Assembly (NCBI GenBank): GCA_019058295.1 | Contig: JAHPZI010000021.1 | Span: forward strand, 41,167 to 105,166 | Origin: Promethearchaeota archaeon | GTDB taxonomy: Archaea; Asgardarchaeota; Lokiarchaeia; Sigyniarchaeales; SOKP01 | Direction of reading: 5' to 3' | Length of the DNA stretch: 64,000 nucleotides | In this document: positions 54,956 through 63,998 of the stretch, piece by piece | How the letters are laid out: every line of letters starts with the position of its first letter | Position numbering within the stretch: position 1 is the stretch's first letter | The notes under the pieces: model-generated | The model's database searches: none | What the model was told of the DNA's origin: nothing | What the model saw: only the letters and a program-made list of their open reading frames with translations | Translations under genes and position numbers: made by a program

Positions 54956-55666
54956 ATGAAGGATAAGAAACCTAAGAAGATTTACAACAAACAATTAGTT
55001 GGTGTAGGTGTTAAAAAATCTCGTGGTATTCACACCATTTTCGAAATTGGTAATAACCAACATGAATTATATCGGAATCTTTTATTAGATTCTTTAGAAA
55101 TGCCCTTAAATCCGAGGGTAAAATTTTATATTTTCCATTTCCTTAAGATTTTTCCCTGGCCTCTAAGAGGTTATCTTGAGGCTTCAGTTTGCCTTTTAGG
55201 AAAACATTCAAGTGGTATTGAGGGCTGGTATCCAATAACCATGCCAGTAACTGGAACTTTAGCATTATGGACCGGTCTTAAAGTAGGATATCCTAAGTAC
55301 AAACCACAATCATTAACTTTAAAGTCTCAAAATGGAAATTGGATCGGAAAAGTTTTACATGATGATAGGGCTCACTTCACGTTAGAATTCTCACCAGAGG
55401 ATGTGGACATTCCTTGGAGAGGGATTTTAACCACTGATACACCTTTTTTATTAAACTCGAAATTATCAGGAAAAATAAACCTTATGAAGCCATCCGTACA
55501 TAAAGAAAAGCTCTATAAGGAAGAAACTGGAATGGTCTCCGTTACAATTGATTCTGACGAGCCATGGACTAACTTATTCAATACTAATGAACTAAAAGCT
55601 CCCGGCATTTTCTTTCAATGGGAAGGGAAAAAATATTTAACACGTGATCAAAAAAAACCTATATAA
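54956..55666 (+). CDS. Acetoacetate-decarboxylase-like protein
   Basis: The 236-aa product resembles the acetoacetate decarboxylase (ADC) fold family: YLEASVCLLGKHSSGIEGWYP and the later GLKVGYPKYKPQ correspond to the conserved barrel blocks. Family members are decarboxylases, aldolase-like enzymes or unknowns. A TTG nine bases earlier (54947) is in frame; the ATG is preferred. Its stop codon directly abuts the second trpG 3'-end copy (TAA then TCCGAT), so the original 3' end may have been replaced there. Coupling with the epimerase suggests a small-molecule pathway. Confidence 0.7.
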   Translation: MKDKKPKKIYNKQLVGVGVKKSRGIHTIFEIGNNQHELYRNLLLDSLEMPLNPRVKFYIFHFLKIFPWPLRGYLEASVCLLGKHSSGIEGWYPITMPVTGTLALWTGLKVGYPKYKPQSLTLKSQNGNWIGKVLHDDRAHFTLEFSPEDVDIPWRGILTTDTPFLLNSKLSGKINLMKPSVHKEKLYKEETGMVSVTIDSDEPWTNLFNTNELKAPGIFFQWEGKKYLTRDQKKPI

Positions 55667-55857
55667 TCCGATATTTTACCCCAAGACCTTAAAATCAGTG
55701 CGACTGCGGATGATGGCACAATCATGGGGGTTAGGCATAAACAATATCCTATAGAAGGGGTCCAATTCCATCCCGAGTCGATAAAAATGAAACCCCATAG
55801 AATACAAATCCTGAAAAATTTTTTACACTTAAAATTTAAGGAAGATAAGAAATTATA
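55665..55857 (+). pseudogene. trpG 3'-end fragment, copy 2 (nearly intact)
   Basis: The first ~125 bp are nearly identical to trpG 51562-51690 (about two differences) and the following ~50 bp diverge. The reading frame is uninterrupted and encodes about 62 residues including [13 protein letters not shown] with the catalytic HPES, before a stop at 55855-55857. It lacks the nucleophile cysteine domain and a start codon. It begins at the stop codon of the ADC-like gene. Confidence 0.88.
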
Positions 55858-55891
55858 AAAATTAGTATGATTATTTAGATAATGAGAAAAT

Positions 55892-56092
55892 ATGACTTCA
55901 AACCTTAAGGAAGAGATTATAGACCTCATAAGAAAATTACCAGAAGATGCCACTATTGATGATATTATGTATCATCTTTATGTTAAAAAAAAGATATTAG
56001 CAGGTCTTAAAGATATTGATCAAGGGAAAATCGTTCCTCATGAAAAAGTCATGGAGAATGCCAAAGCGAGATTGGAACGATGGTTGAAATAG
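55892..56092 (+). CDS. Antitoxin of a RelE-type module
   Basis: The 66-aa product (EEIIDLIRKLPEDATIDDIMYHLYV...) matches the short antitoxins commonly found before RelE/ParE toxins. The 3' end overlaps the toxin start by 13 bp, the standard arrangement. The antitoxin would bind the toxin and its own promoter. Confidence 0.82.
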   Translation: MTSNLKEEIIDLIRKLPEDATIDDIMYHLYVKKKILAGLKDIDQGKIVPHEKVMENAKARLERWLK

Positions 56093-56364
56093 AATGGTCA
56101 ACTACAGCTCAGATTGATCTGAATGATATTATAGATTATATTGCACAAGATTCGCTTGAATTTGCTCTTTCGTTTTATGATCAAGTAAAAGAGAAACTTG
56201 AAAATCTAACTGAATTTCCAAATATGGGAAGGAAAGTCCCAGAGCTCGATGATCCTAATATTCGAGAACTGATTTTTAGAAATTATCGTCTTATTTATCG
56301 TATCATGGGAGATAAGATTCAGATCGTTAGAGTTTTCCATGGTTCAAGAATTTTAGAATTTTAA
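56080..56364 (+). CDS. RelE/ParE-type toxin
   Basis: The 94-aa product has the RelE/ParE features: IEWSTTAQIDLNDIIDYIAQDS, FPNMGRKVPELDDPNIRELIFRNYRLIYRI and a C-terminal VFHGSRIL. RelE enzymes cleave mRNA on the ribosome and ParE relatives inhibit gyrase; sequence alone does not separate the two. The module lies in a segment bracketed by trpG 3'-end copies, as addiction modules on integrated elements often do. Confidence 0.88.
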   Translation: MVEIEWSTTAQIDLNDIIDYIAQDSLEFALSFYDQVKEKLENLTEFPNMGRKVPELDDPNIRELIFRNYRLIYRIMGDKIQIVRVFHGSRILEF

Positions 56365-56381
56365 ACTAAATATAATCAAGA

Positions 56382-56450
56382 TTAATTCCATCCGGAATCC
56401 CTTAAAATGAAGCCCTATGGATTGCAAATCTTGAAAAAATTTTCAAAATC
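56382..56450 (+). pseudogene. trpG 3'-end fragment, copy 3 (degraded)
   Basis: In one frame this reads FHPESLKMKPYGLQILKKF, the TrpG C-terminus, followed by unrelated A/T-rich sequence. It begins about 18 bp after the toxin gene and is in the same orientation as trpG. Confidence 0.8.
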
Positions 56451-56463
56451 TATAAAATACTTT

Positions 56464-57111
56464 TTATCTATTCTTATCAAATAAATAGAAGCATACAAGG
56501 ATTATCCAGGCATATATAGAGAATAAATACACCCATTCATAAAAAACATAAGAAGGAAACCCAATCACCAACAATATAATAATTATAGGCATAACTAAAA
56601 TCATATAGACTCCGATACTATGAGGTATATTGGTCCGATATATGATAATAACTAAACCATAAGAAATCGTGGAGATGATACCTCCAATGATGGCAAAGGT
56701 AGCAAATAAAACATGTATTTCTCGGTTGACATCTAATGTAATAATACCTGTTACTATCATATTGAGAAAAATCATGAGCATGCCAAAGAATGCCAAATTG
56801 ATTATTTGAGGTTTATTTTCTTGGTTTTCTTGAATCTGGGACATTAATTGTTTCCTTATGAAAAAGGTAAGGGGTATAAAAAAGGGTCCCGAAATAACAT
56901 TACCAATAGTTCTCATATAAGGAAAGGGGGTATATTCACTATTTCCCATATCGCTAATATAATTATCTATCATATTATAGCCTTTAGTTCCAAAAACCGC
57001 CGCAATTATGTAGCCTATAATTAGAGCTAATGATACAACGGTAAATGCGATAATCGTCGATATTTTAACAATTTTTGGTTTAGTTAAATAATCATATACT
57101 TTATTTTTCAT
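56464..57111 (-). CDS. DUF998 membrane protein (215 aa)
   Basis: Six predicted membrane helices with the DUF998 feature in the first loop (GYNMIDNYISDMGNSEYTPFP), in which the ISDMG motif is typical. Function unknown. It lies 12 bp downstream of the acyl-CoA ligase gene on the same strand (probable operon) and is paralogous to the divergent 255-aa protein at 58893. Confidence 0.85.
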   Translation of the reverse strand: MKNKVYDYLTKPKIVKISTIIAFTVVSLALIIGYIIAAVFGTKGYNMIDNYISDMGNSEYTPFPYMRTIGNVISGPFFIPLTFFIRKQLMSQIQENQENKPQIINLAFFGMLMIFLNMIVTGIITLDVNREIHVLFATFAIIGGIISTISYGLVIIIYRTNIPHSIGVYMILVMPIIIILLVIGFPSYVFYEWVYLFSIYAWIILVCFYLFDKNR

Positions 57112-57123
57112 CGTTTATTCCCA

Positions 57124-58659
57124 TTATTTTTTTTTATTCTTCTCTTCTTCACGAAGTATGTTTTTCATTATTTTTCCGGTTGGATTTTTAGGTAGATCGC
57201 TTCTAAATTCAAAATATTGTGGAACTTTAAAATCAGCCAGATTCTTTTTACAGAATGCTTTTATTTCTTCTTCATTTAAAATGGTATTTTCCTTTAAAAC
57301 AATGAATGCTTTTGGAAGTTCACCATAGATTTCATCATCAACACCAATAACAGTGGCTAAAGAAACTGAAGGATGTGAGTATAATACTTCTTCTATTTCA
57401 CGGGGATAGATATTTTCTCCACCCCGAATAATCATATCCTTTTTTCTATCTGAAATAAAAAAAATACCATCTTCATCTTGGTGACCAATATCACCTGTAT
57501 ATAACCACCCGTCTTTTAGTGTTTCCTGATTTGCTTCTGGATTCTTAAAATATCCTTTCATCACGTGATCACCTTTGCATAGGATCTCTCCTTTAGTATT
57601 AGGAGGTAATTCATTACCATTATTATCCACTATCTTCATTTCAGTTCCAGGTAAAGGTAATCCAATGCTTCCAATCTTTCTTTTATCCTCTGTTAATGTT
57701 GGCATTGGATTAACTGAAGCAGCACATGTCGATTCTGTAAGTCCGTATCCCTCCACTACTTTACATTTGAATTTCTCTTCAAAAGCCTTCATAACCTCAA
57801 TTGGTAAAGGAGCCGCACCACAAATCACAAACTTTAATGAGGAAAGATCTAAATGTTCATGCGGGATTTTTAATAGAATTGAAAGTATTGTCGGGACCGC
57901 GCTGAATGTAGACGCTTTATATTTTGCAACTGTATCCCAATGCTTTTTCGCAGAAAATCCAGGAGTTAATATGCAGCTCGCTCCGCAATATAGGGGAGTC
58001 ATAACTGTAACAATTTGTGCATTAACATGAAATAGTGGCAATATTAGCATAAATCTATAATCTTCTTCTGATTTAGTATGTTCCACAATCATTTCACTAT
58101 TTCTAATAATGTTGAAATGAGTTTGTAATACCCCTTTTGGAAAACCAGTAGTACCAGAAGTATATAATATTGCTGCGGGATCTAGTTTTTCATCAATTTC
58201 AACCTGTGGAGGTTTTATTGAAGATGCATTTTCCATTAATTCAGAATAACTTAATGTATTATTTTGTTGCTCTCCAATTAAAATTATATGTTCTAAACAT
58301 GGTAAATCTTCTCTAATTTCATTTACATTTTCCAATAAAGCTGGAACTGTAACTATAATTTTTGCCTCAGAATGATTCACTACATATTGTATTTCACGTG
58401 GTTTAAATAATGCATTCACTGGACCTACTATTGCTCCAATTTTTGGAATACCTAGATAAAAGAATACATACTCCAACATGTTTGGAAGATAGATACTAAC
58501 AATATCACCTTTTCGAATTCCTAAATTGAAAAGCATATTAGCTACTTTATTTGTTAACTTATTTAATTGAGAAAAGGAAACTTCTTCATCTTTCCAAAAT
58601 AGGAATGTTTTCCCTTTATATTTCTCAGCTTGTCGTTCGACTAATTCACAAATATTCAT
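57124..58659 (-). CDS. Acyl-CoA ligase (ANL superfamily)
   Basis: The 511-aa product has ILYTSGTTGFPKGVLQTH, VVEGYGLTESTC, GWLYTGDIGHQDEDG and NPTGKIMKNIL, the complete adenylation and thioesterification motifs. It activates a carboxylic acid as CoA thioester; length and motifs suit a medium/long-chain or aryl acid. An in-frame GTG at 58671 is four codons upstream; the ATG at 58659 (MNICELV) is preferred because GTGGT lies just before it. It forms an operon with a DUF998 membrane protein, whose paralog is divergently transcribed. Confidence 0.9.
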   Translation of the reverse strand: MNICELVERQAEKYKGKTFLFWKDEEVSFSQLNKLTNKVANMLFNLGIRKGDIVSIYLPNMLEYVFFYLGIPKIGAIVGPVNALFKPREIQYVVNHSEAKIIVTVPALLENVNEIREDLPCLEHIILIGEQQNNTLSYSELMENASSIKPPQVEIDEKLDPAAILYTSGTTGFPKGVLQTHFNIIRNSEMIVEHTKSEEDYRFMLILPLFHVNAQIVTVMTPLYCGASCILTPGFSAKKHWDTVAKYKASTFSAVPTILSILLKIPHEHLDLSSLKFVICGAAPLPIEVMKAFEEKFKCKVVEGYGLTESTCAASVNPMPTLTEDKRKIGSIGLPLPGTEMKIVDNNGNELPPNTKGEILCKGDHVMKGYFKNPEANQETLKDGWLYTGDIGHQDEDGIFFISDRKKDMIIRGGENIYPREIEEVLYSHPSVSLATVIGVDDEIYGELPKAFIVLKENTILNEEEIKAFCKKNLADFKVPQYFEFRSDLPKNPTGKIMKNILREEEKNKKK

Positions 58660-58862
58660 TTTTTTAACCACTTTTTAAATTATGTTTGTGTTTTTATTAC
58701 AATTTAAATTTCTCATTATTAATTCAATCTTTTCAATTCGTTTTTAATATTTTGCACTTTCGATGGTTTTAGGTCATAAATCTTCCACATACAGATAAAT
58801 GCAATTAGATAAAATTGTTTAATATATTTATATTATAAATAATAATTGATTGACATAAAATA

Positions 58863-58905
58863 AGTTTAAAATGAGTTTAAAATGAGTTTAAAATGAGTTT
58901 AAAAG
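58863..58905 (+). repeat. 11-bp tandem repeat over the DUF998 start
   Basis: Unit AGTTTAAAATG is repeated three times plus a partial fourth unit that changes to AGTTTAAAAG. Each unit supplies an ATG; the first two open M-S-L-K-stop frames whose TGA overlaps the next ATG, and the third starts the real gene. Confidence 0.8.
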
Positions 58906-59660
58906 ATAAGCCTTTAGAGAAGAAGAAACTTTTATACAATTACTTAATTGATCCAAAAGTGACAAGACGTAATATACTATTTGTAGCAATATTCTTACCA
59001 ACAATGCTCATAATTGGGGTGCTTGTTGCAGTGTTTTTGGGACCTGGTAACTTTAATATAATAGATAATTATATAAGCGACATGGGTTCTCATCGATATA
59101 CACCGATTCCCAAATTCCTTGATGATGGTGTCATGATAACAGCTGTTTTGTTAGTTCCACCATGTTTTTACATTAAGCATGTATTCGATTCAAAATCAAA
59201 ACAATTAGAATCTTTAAACGTGCCAAAAGGTTATTCAACCATTGTATTAATAATGATGCTTATTGGACTGTTCGGTATTTTTAGTTCAGGTTTTATATCC
59301 GAAGATGTGGCAATTAGCTTATATCCAGTAACTTCAAGTGCATATGATTTACATGATATCCTTTCCACTGTCCAGTTTGTTGGGCTTGCTAGTGCTGGAT
59401 TTCTTATTGGAATTATTCTAGTGCGTTATCCTTCAGGAATTCTTGAATTAGGTGCTTACGAAAATAAGTCAAAGATATATCCGATTTTATTGGGATTAGT
59501 AATGATTTTTCTCACACCAATATTAACTACCTTATACTTGTTAGAATTCCCGCCATCAGCACCGTTTTGGGAATGGATGTTGTTTTTCTCCCTTTTTGGA
59601 TGGATTTTAGCCATAGGAATAGTAATTTTACACCAGATTAAGACAGAAGAGCTGAAGTAA
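58893..59660 (+). CDS. DUF998 membrane protein (255 aa)
   Basis: About six membrane helices and the DUF998 loop FNIIDNYISDMGSHRYTPIP, closely like the 215-aa paralog at 56464. Function unknown. It is divergent from the acyl-CoA ligase. The start is the last of three ATGs created by an 11-bp repeat. Confidence 0.85.
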   Translation: MSLKDKPLEKKKLLYNYLIDPKVTRRNILFVAIFLPTMLIIGVLVAVFLGPGNFNIIDNYISDMGSHRYTPIPKFLDDGVMITAVLLVPPCFYIKHVFDSKSKQLESLNVPKGYSTIVLIMMLIGLFGIFSSGFISEDVAISLYPVTSSAYDLHDILSTVQFVGLASAGFLIGIILVRYPSGILELGAYENKSKIYPILLGLVMIFLTPILTTLYLLEFPPSAPFWEWMLFFSLFGWILAIGIVILHQIKTEELK

Positions 59661-59678
59661 TATTTATTTTTTTAAAAT

Positions 59679-60308
59679 TCATCTTAGAAATTTTAAGATA
59701 TTATTAACTGAAGTTCCTTGTTGATTAAGCTTACCACTAAAATGATGAATAGTGCTATTAACACATCCTTTAATTGTATTACATTCAGAAGTAATACATG
59801 CGATTTCTAACTCAGGTCCGGTTATGAAATCAATTGCGGCTTTAAAGAATGCATATTTAATGAGGATTATCGCAATTTGTTTTTCTTTTGGAACTAATCC
59901 CCTATATAGGGCTTCCTTGTACTCTGAATCAAATTGCTCTTTAGCTAAATAAATTACATTGATGACACAATCTGTGCTTTTAAAGGATAGTTGGACACCA
60001 ATATTGAGTTTTTTTATCTGAGCTTCTTTTTTATAATTTTTTTTTATAAGCTTCCTCATTGCGGCTAATAGTTCATCTTGATTTTGATCCCGTGCTGTAT
60101 AAAAGATGATATCTAAATCACTATCTCGTCTACCTTCTACATTTGCTTTTGAAGCAATTTTTGCGACTTTTGCGATTTTGTAACCCAGATTTTTATGTAA
60201 AAAAGCTACAATACTATGCCATTTTGATTCAAATTTTAGTTTTTGCTTTTGATCTTTATTCATATGTAGAAATCGTTGCTTTAATCTCTTTTCATCTAAA
60301 GTGACCAT
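59679..60308 (-). CDS. Nucleotidyltransferase-fold protein (209 aa)
   Basis: A short Pol-beta-type nucleotidyltransferase: R60-R61-D-S-D-L-D-I-I-F (metal-binding Asp residues D64 and D66), preceded by a helix and followed by a later beta-strand (INVIYLAK) and a helical C-terminal region with two Cys (CITSECNTIKGC). Such proteins are found as tRNA-maturation enzymes, antibiotic-modifying or toxin-like transferases; the substrate is unknown. It is convergent with the DUF998 gene (18 bp apart). Confidence 0.72.
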   Translation of the reverse strand: MVTLDEKRLKQRFLHMNKDQKQKLKFESKWHSIVAFLHKNLGYKIAKVAKIASKANVEGRRDSDLDIIFYTARDQNQDELLAAMRKLIKKNYKKEAQIKKLNIGVQLSFKSTDCVINVIYLAKEQFDSEYKEALYRGLVPKEKQIAIILIKYAFFKAAIDFITGPELEIACITSECNTIKGCVNSTIHHFSGKLNQQGTSVNNILKFLR

Positions 60309-60400
60309 ATTTAAAGTCCTCGGACAAGTTTTAATTCAAACCTTAATAATTAAGCTCTTTCATTGTTTGTGTTAAGGATCTTAAGAATATATCTACATTT

Positions 60401-61930
60401 TCAAATATTTAACTCATCGGTAAGAACAATTTCTGCTGCCAAGCTACCCGTATACATAGAAACTGGAAATCCCCCTAAAAAAGGTTCAAGTACTGAATAG
60501 ATCCCCACCATTAATAAGTGATCAATCGGAGTTGTTATTAATAATTTATTATTTAATCTAACTTTAGTTAGGTCCCGCCCCCATCCCGCTATGGATCCTT
60601 TAGTTCGCTGACCCCAGTCTCTATAGGTTAGAGGGGTTGCGATCTCCATAACCTCAATTGCTTCTGATAACCCTGGCAAAATTTTTTCAACGGTCTTTAT
60701 TAATTTTTCAGCTAGATCCCGCTTATATTCTTTATATCCTTGTTTTCTCTTTTTTTCTCCTGTACGCCAAGGATCCCAATGGGAATAAGGCATGTTAACT
60801 CTCAATACTAAACTTTTTTTACCTGGTGGGACAAAATTTAGGGAGTTATTAGACCATAGACATATTTCAATTTCCTTATTTGCAAAATCAATAAAATCGT
60901 TGGCAGATTCTTCGTTTAATACACTGCGGTAGAAAAGATGATTTGTTCGAATTTTTTTTAGATCAACCTTTTCAGGTGCGATACCGAGATACACGCAGAG
61001 TTCAGAACCAGTGTAAGGTGTTTTTTGGACAGATTTTATAAAATTCTTCTCTAACTCCTTAGGATCGATCATTTCTAAAATCACTTTTTTATAATCTGCA
61101 TTAGCGATAATCCACTCAGCATTAAAATTCTTCCCATCAATAGTTTCCACGCCGGTAGCTTGATTATTGTTAATTAAAATTTTTCTCACTGGCGTTCTTA
61201 GCATAGTCACTCCTCCATGCTTTTCAAATATTCCATGCAATATCTCATTAATTTCTGAAATGCCTTTCGAAGGAAACCATATTCCCTTAATAGACATTAC
61301 ATTCCACATAAATGCCAAATGCACGACTGACATTACCGGTGAGTAAGTTCCTTGGGATCCAATCAATCTTTTCAAACTTTCATTTGACAAATAGCGATCT
61401 AAAAACTCTCGGGAACTTAAATGATCGTATTTCTCAATTATTTCAAGCTGCTCTTGATAGCTATTAATCTGTTCTTCTGCTCTCTGCTTATTTTTTCCAA
61501 GTAAATAATCGGGATGCCGCTCCTGGACTTTTGAAATGGAATCGATCACAATAGACAACTCGTTGAATACCATTTCAATTCCATCTTTCTCTTCTTTAAA
61601 TAGACCTTGAAGAGTTTCTTTAAATTTTTCCCATTCTTTTGAATAAATTACATCTATTTCGGGAGAGAGAAGCTGAAAATGGTTTCTCTGAAATTTTAAC
61701 TCTCCTTCAAATCCTATTTCCTCCAAAATCTGCTTTACAACATCAGGGAAACTGAAGGATAATGGTCCCATTGGAAAAGTATATCCTTTTCTTTTAAATG
61801 TGTGGCTGGTGCCTCCGATATGATGGATTTTCTCTAATAATAATACCTCCTTTCCTCTATTAGCGAGTTTCGCAGCACAAGTCAACCCACCTATTCCCGC
61901 TCCAATTATTATCGCATCGTACAAATTCAA
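60401..61930 (-). CDS. Phytoene-desaturase/isomerase-like flavoprotein
   Basis: FAD-binding amine-oxidase/phytoene-desaturase superfamily protein of 509 aa: GAGIGGLTCAAKLANRG (residues 10-26), GGTSHTFKRKGYTFPMGP and a C-terminal block with PLTYRDWGQRTKGSIAGWGRD that is typical of the CrtISO/retinol-saturase-like group. It would isomerise or saturate a polyunsaturated isoprenoid or other lipid. No other carotenoid gene is nearby. The archaeal setting suggests a role on membrane isoprenoids, which is inference. Confidence 0.85.
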   Translation of the reverse strand: MNLYDAIIIGAGIGGLTCAAKLANRGKEVLLLEKIHHIGGTSHTFKRKGYTFPMGPLSFSFPDVVKQILEEIGFEGELKFQRNHFQLLSPEIDVIYSKEWEKFKETLQGLFKEEKDGIEMVFNELSIVIDSISKVQERHPDYLLGKNKQRAEEQINSYQEQLEIIEKYDHLSSREFLDRYLSNESLKRLIGSQGTYSPVMSVVHLAFMWNVMSIKGIWFPSKGISEINEILHGIFEKHGGVTMLRTPVRKILINNNQATGVETIDGKNFNAEWIIANADYKKVILEMIDPKELEKNFIKSVQKTPYTGSELCVYLGIAPEKVDLKKIRTNHLFYRSVLNEESANDFIDFANKEIEICLWSNNSLNFVPPGKKSLVLRVNMPYSHWDPWRTGEKKRKQGYKEYKRDLAEKLIKTVEKILPGLSEAIEVMEIATPLTYRDWGQRTKGSIAGWGRDLTKVRLNNKLLITTPIDHLLMVGIYSVLEPFLGGFPVSMYTGSLAAEIVLTDELNI

Positions 61931-62051
61931 TCTCTCTTTGCATTTTTTATATAATACTTTTGGGATGGGTTATTAATGAACTTATCATTAATCCCAATAT
62001 ACAAATATGAATTTAAACGTGGAAATAGCTAAAAGAAATTACAGACGCTCA

Positions 62052-63836
62052 TTAAATAGGTTTTCCCTCATTATCCCATCCACGGAGCTCATAATAATCT
62101 TTAAGCAAATCTTGTAGCGGTGGAACATTCTTCCTAGTGCCTCCTTTATCTAGTGGAGTTGAAAAACGAGTTCCATAGGTGTCGTCGTCTTTAGTTGTTC
62201 CACATTTGAGGTTGTAACTTCTCTTCATATTGAATATTCTTTCTCCTGCTTCAATCCACGATTCAATTGAATAAGACCTTCCTGTTATAGCATTTAGAGC
62301 ATTAACCCAGGGTGTAAGTTTATTTGTAAACCAATATCCAAAAATACATCCCCCACACGCTGAATATGCTTCGCTACCATTTTGAACTTTAATTAAAATT
62401 TCTGCTACATCCTTATCGCTACTAAAACGATTAATACCTCCGGTTAAATTGATTTCTTCCTTAAGATTCATATAAGATGATACATGCATCGGCTCATAAC
62501 AATGATAAGCACCTCTTGGAGTCGTTGCGTAATCTAAAGCGGTTAAATTATTTGCTCGAGGTTCATGAGCAGGGATTTCAAGACCTTTACCATGCATTGA
62601 GAGTTCCTCGGGTAAACCCTTTTTTTCGCAGAAAGCTCGAACACCTTGTGAAAGTTCATCTCCAATTCCTTCGCGATTAGCAATCATATTGATTAATTTT
62701 TCAATTGGTTCAATAGCCCCCCAAATTTGATCTTCAGAAAATCCTAACTGCTGAAGATCGTATTTAATTAATTTTCGATCAATTGATTCAAGAAAACATG
62801 CTATAACTGCCCCTAAAGAAATAGAATCTAATCCTAAGTCATTTATTATCAAATTCCATTTTATAACTGTTTCTAAATCATCAACGAGGAGATTAGATCC
62901 TATCATTCCAAGTGTTTCATATTCTGGTCGAGAAACCCATTCACCATTATATTCAATAAATCCTCTACAAGCTGTTGGACAATTAAAGCACCCGTGTTTT
63001 TTAACTTCCCCACGAGCATTAATCGCTTTCGCTCCAAGATTTTTTATTCCAATCCATCGGCCCGTTGAATAATTCTTAATTATTACATCTCCAACGCTAT
63101 ACATGGAGTCAATATGTACTGGAGTTCCAGAATCCGCCATCACCATGGCTAAAGCGTCGTTTTTTATAAGTTCTCTTATGTCTTTTGCAGCTTCATTTAA
63201 TTTTTCTTTATTATTAACTTGGACTTTTCCGGTACCTTTAACAACAATAGCTTTTAACTTTTTGCTTCCCATGATAGCACCTAATCCACATCGTCCAGCA
63301 GCATGATGGTTGTCGTTAATAATACAAGCGATATTCACAAGATTTTCCCCCGCAATCCCTATAGTGGCAACCTTAATTTTATCATCTCCCTGAAGCTCCT
63401 TTAATTTTTCTGTAGTTTCTTGAGTTCCACATCCCCATAAATCTTTTGCACTTAAAATCTCAGCTTCTCCATCTTTAATGCATAAATAAACGGGATTCTC
63501 GCTTTTACCTTTAATTATAACTAAATCAAATCCCGCACATTTTAATTCTTTTCCAAAAAAACCTCCTGAGGAAGCTTCCCCTATTATTTTTGTGAGAGGG
63601 GATTTGGCCATTACAAAATGTCTTCCGCAAAATGGCACAGCGGTTCCGCAATAAGGACCAACAGAAAAAATAAGAAGGTTTTCTCCGTCAAAAGGATTTA
63701 TATTTGGATCTAATTCTCGCGTAACTATAGAGGTTGCAACTCCCATACCACCCAAAAATTTTTCTTCATCCTCAGCTTGGATTTCTTCAAAAGAAATATC
63801 TTTATTATCTAAATTTATTCTAAGAATTTTTCCCAT
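62052..63836 (-). CDS. Aldehyde:ferredoxin oxidoreductase (tungsten)
   Basis: The 594-aa product matches the AOR family, a tungsten bis-pterin enzyme. MGKILRINLDN, GVATSIVTREL and GPYCGTAVPFCGRH are N-terminal family blocks. GCFNCPTACRGF together with the later CGGCIFG provides the [4Fe-4S] cysteines. PAHEPRANNLTALDYATTPRG lies near the pterin site. It oxidises aldehydes to acids with ferredoxin as electron acceptor, as expected of a fermentative anaerobe. The specific subfamily is unresolved. It is preceded by an inverted repeat (63938-63998) of unknown role. Confidence 0.93.
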   Translation of the reverse strand: MGKILRINLDNKDISFEEIQAEDEEKFLGGMGVATSIVTRELDPNINPFDGENLLIFSVGPYCGTAVPFCGRHFVMAKSPLTKIIGEASSGGFFGKELKCAGFDLVIIKGKSENPVYLCIKDGEAEILSAKDLWGCGTQETTEKLKELQGDDKIKVATIGIAGENLVNIACIINDNHHAAGRCGLGAIMGSKKLKAIVVKGTGKVQVNNKEKLNEAAKDIRELIKNDALAMVMADSGTPVHIDSMYSVGDVIIKNYSTGRWIGIKNLGAKAINARGEVKKHGCFNCPTACRGFIEYNGEWVSRPEYETLGMIGSNLLVDDLETVIKWNLIINDLGLDSISLGAVIACFLESIDRKLIKYDLQQLGFSEDQIWGAIEPIEKLINMIANREGIGDELSQGVRAFCEKKGLPEELSMHGKGLEIPAHEPRANNLTALDYATTPRGAYHCYEPMHVSSYMNLKEEINLTGGINRFSSDKDVAEILIKVQNGSEAYSACGGCIFGYWFTNKLTPWVNALNAITGRSYSIESWIEAGERIFNMKRSYNLKCGTTKDDDTYGTRFSTPLDKGGTRKNVPPLQDLLKDYYELRGWDNEGKPI

Positions 63837-63937
63837 TATTCATCCCTAATATTTATTAGTATAAAACCAATTCTCACTGTTTTTAATATTAATTTTTAAA
63901 TTCATTACATAGAATATTTTTTTTGATTTAAATTTTA

Positions 63938-63998
63938 ATTCCATTCCAAATTCATCAAAATACTAAGTATTTCAGCTATTCAGCTTTTGGAATAGAAT
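63938..63998. repeat. 13-bp inverted repeat near window end
   Basis: ATTCCATTCCAAA (63938-63950) and TTTGGAATAGAAT (63986-63998) are complementary except for one position. The arms are 35 bp apart, upstream of the AOR gene. It could be an operator, a hairpin or the edge of a mobile element; the window ends too soon to tell. Confidence 0.45.
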
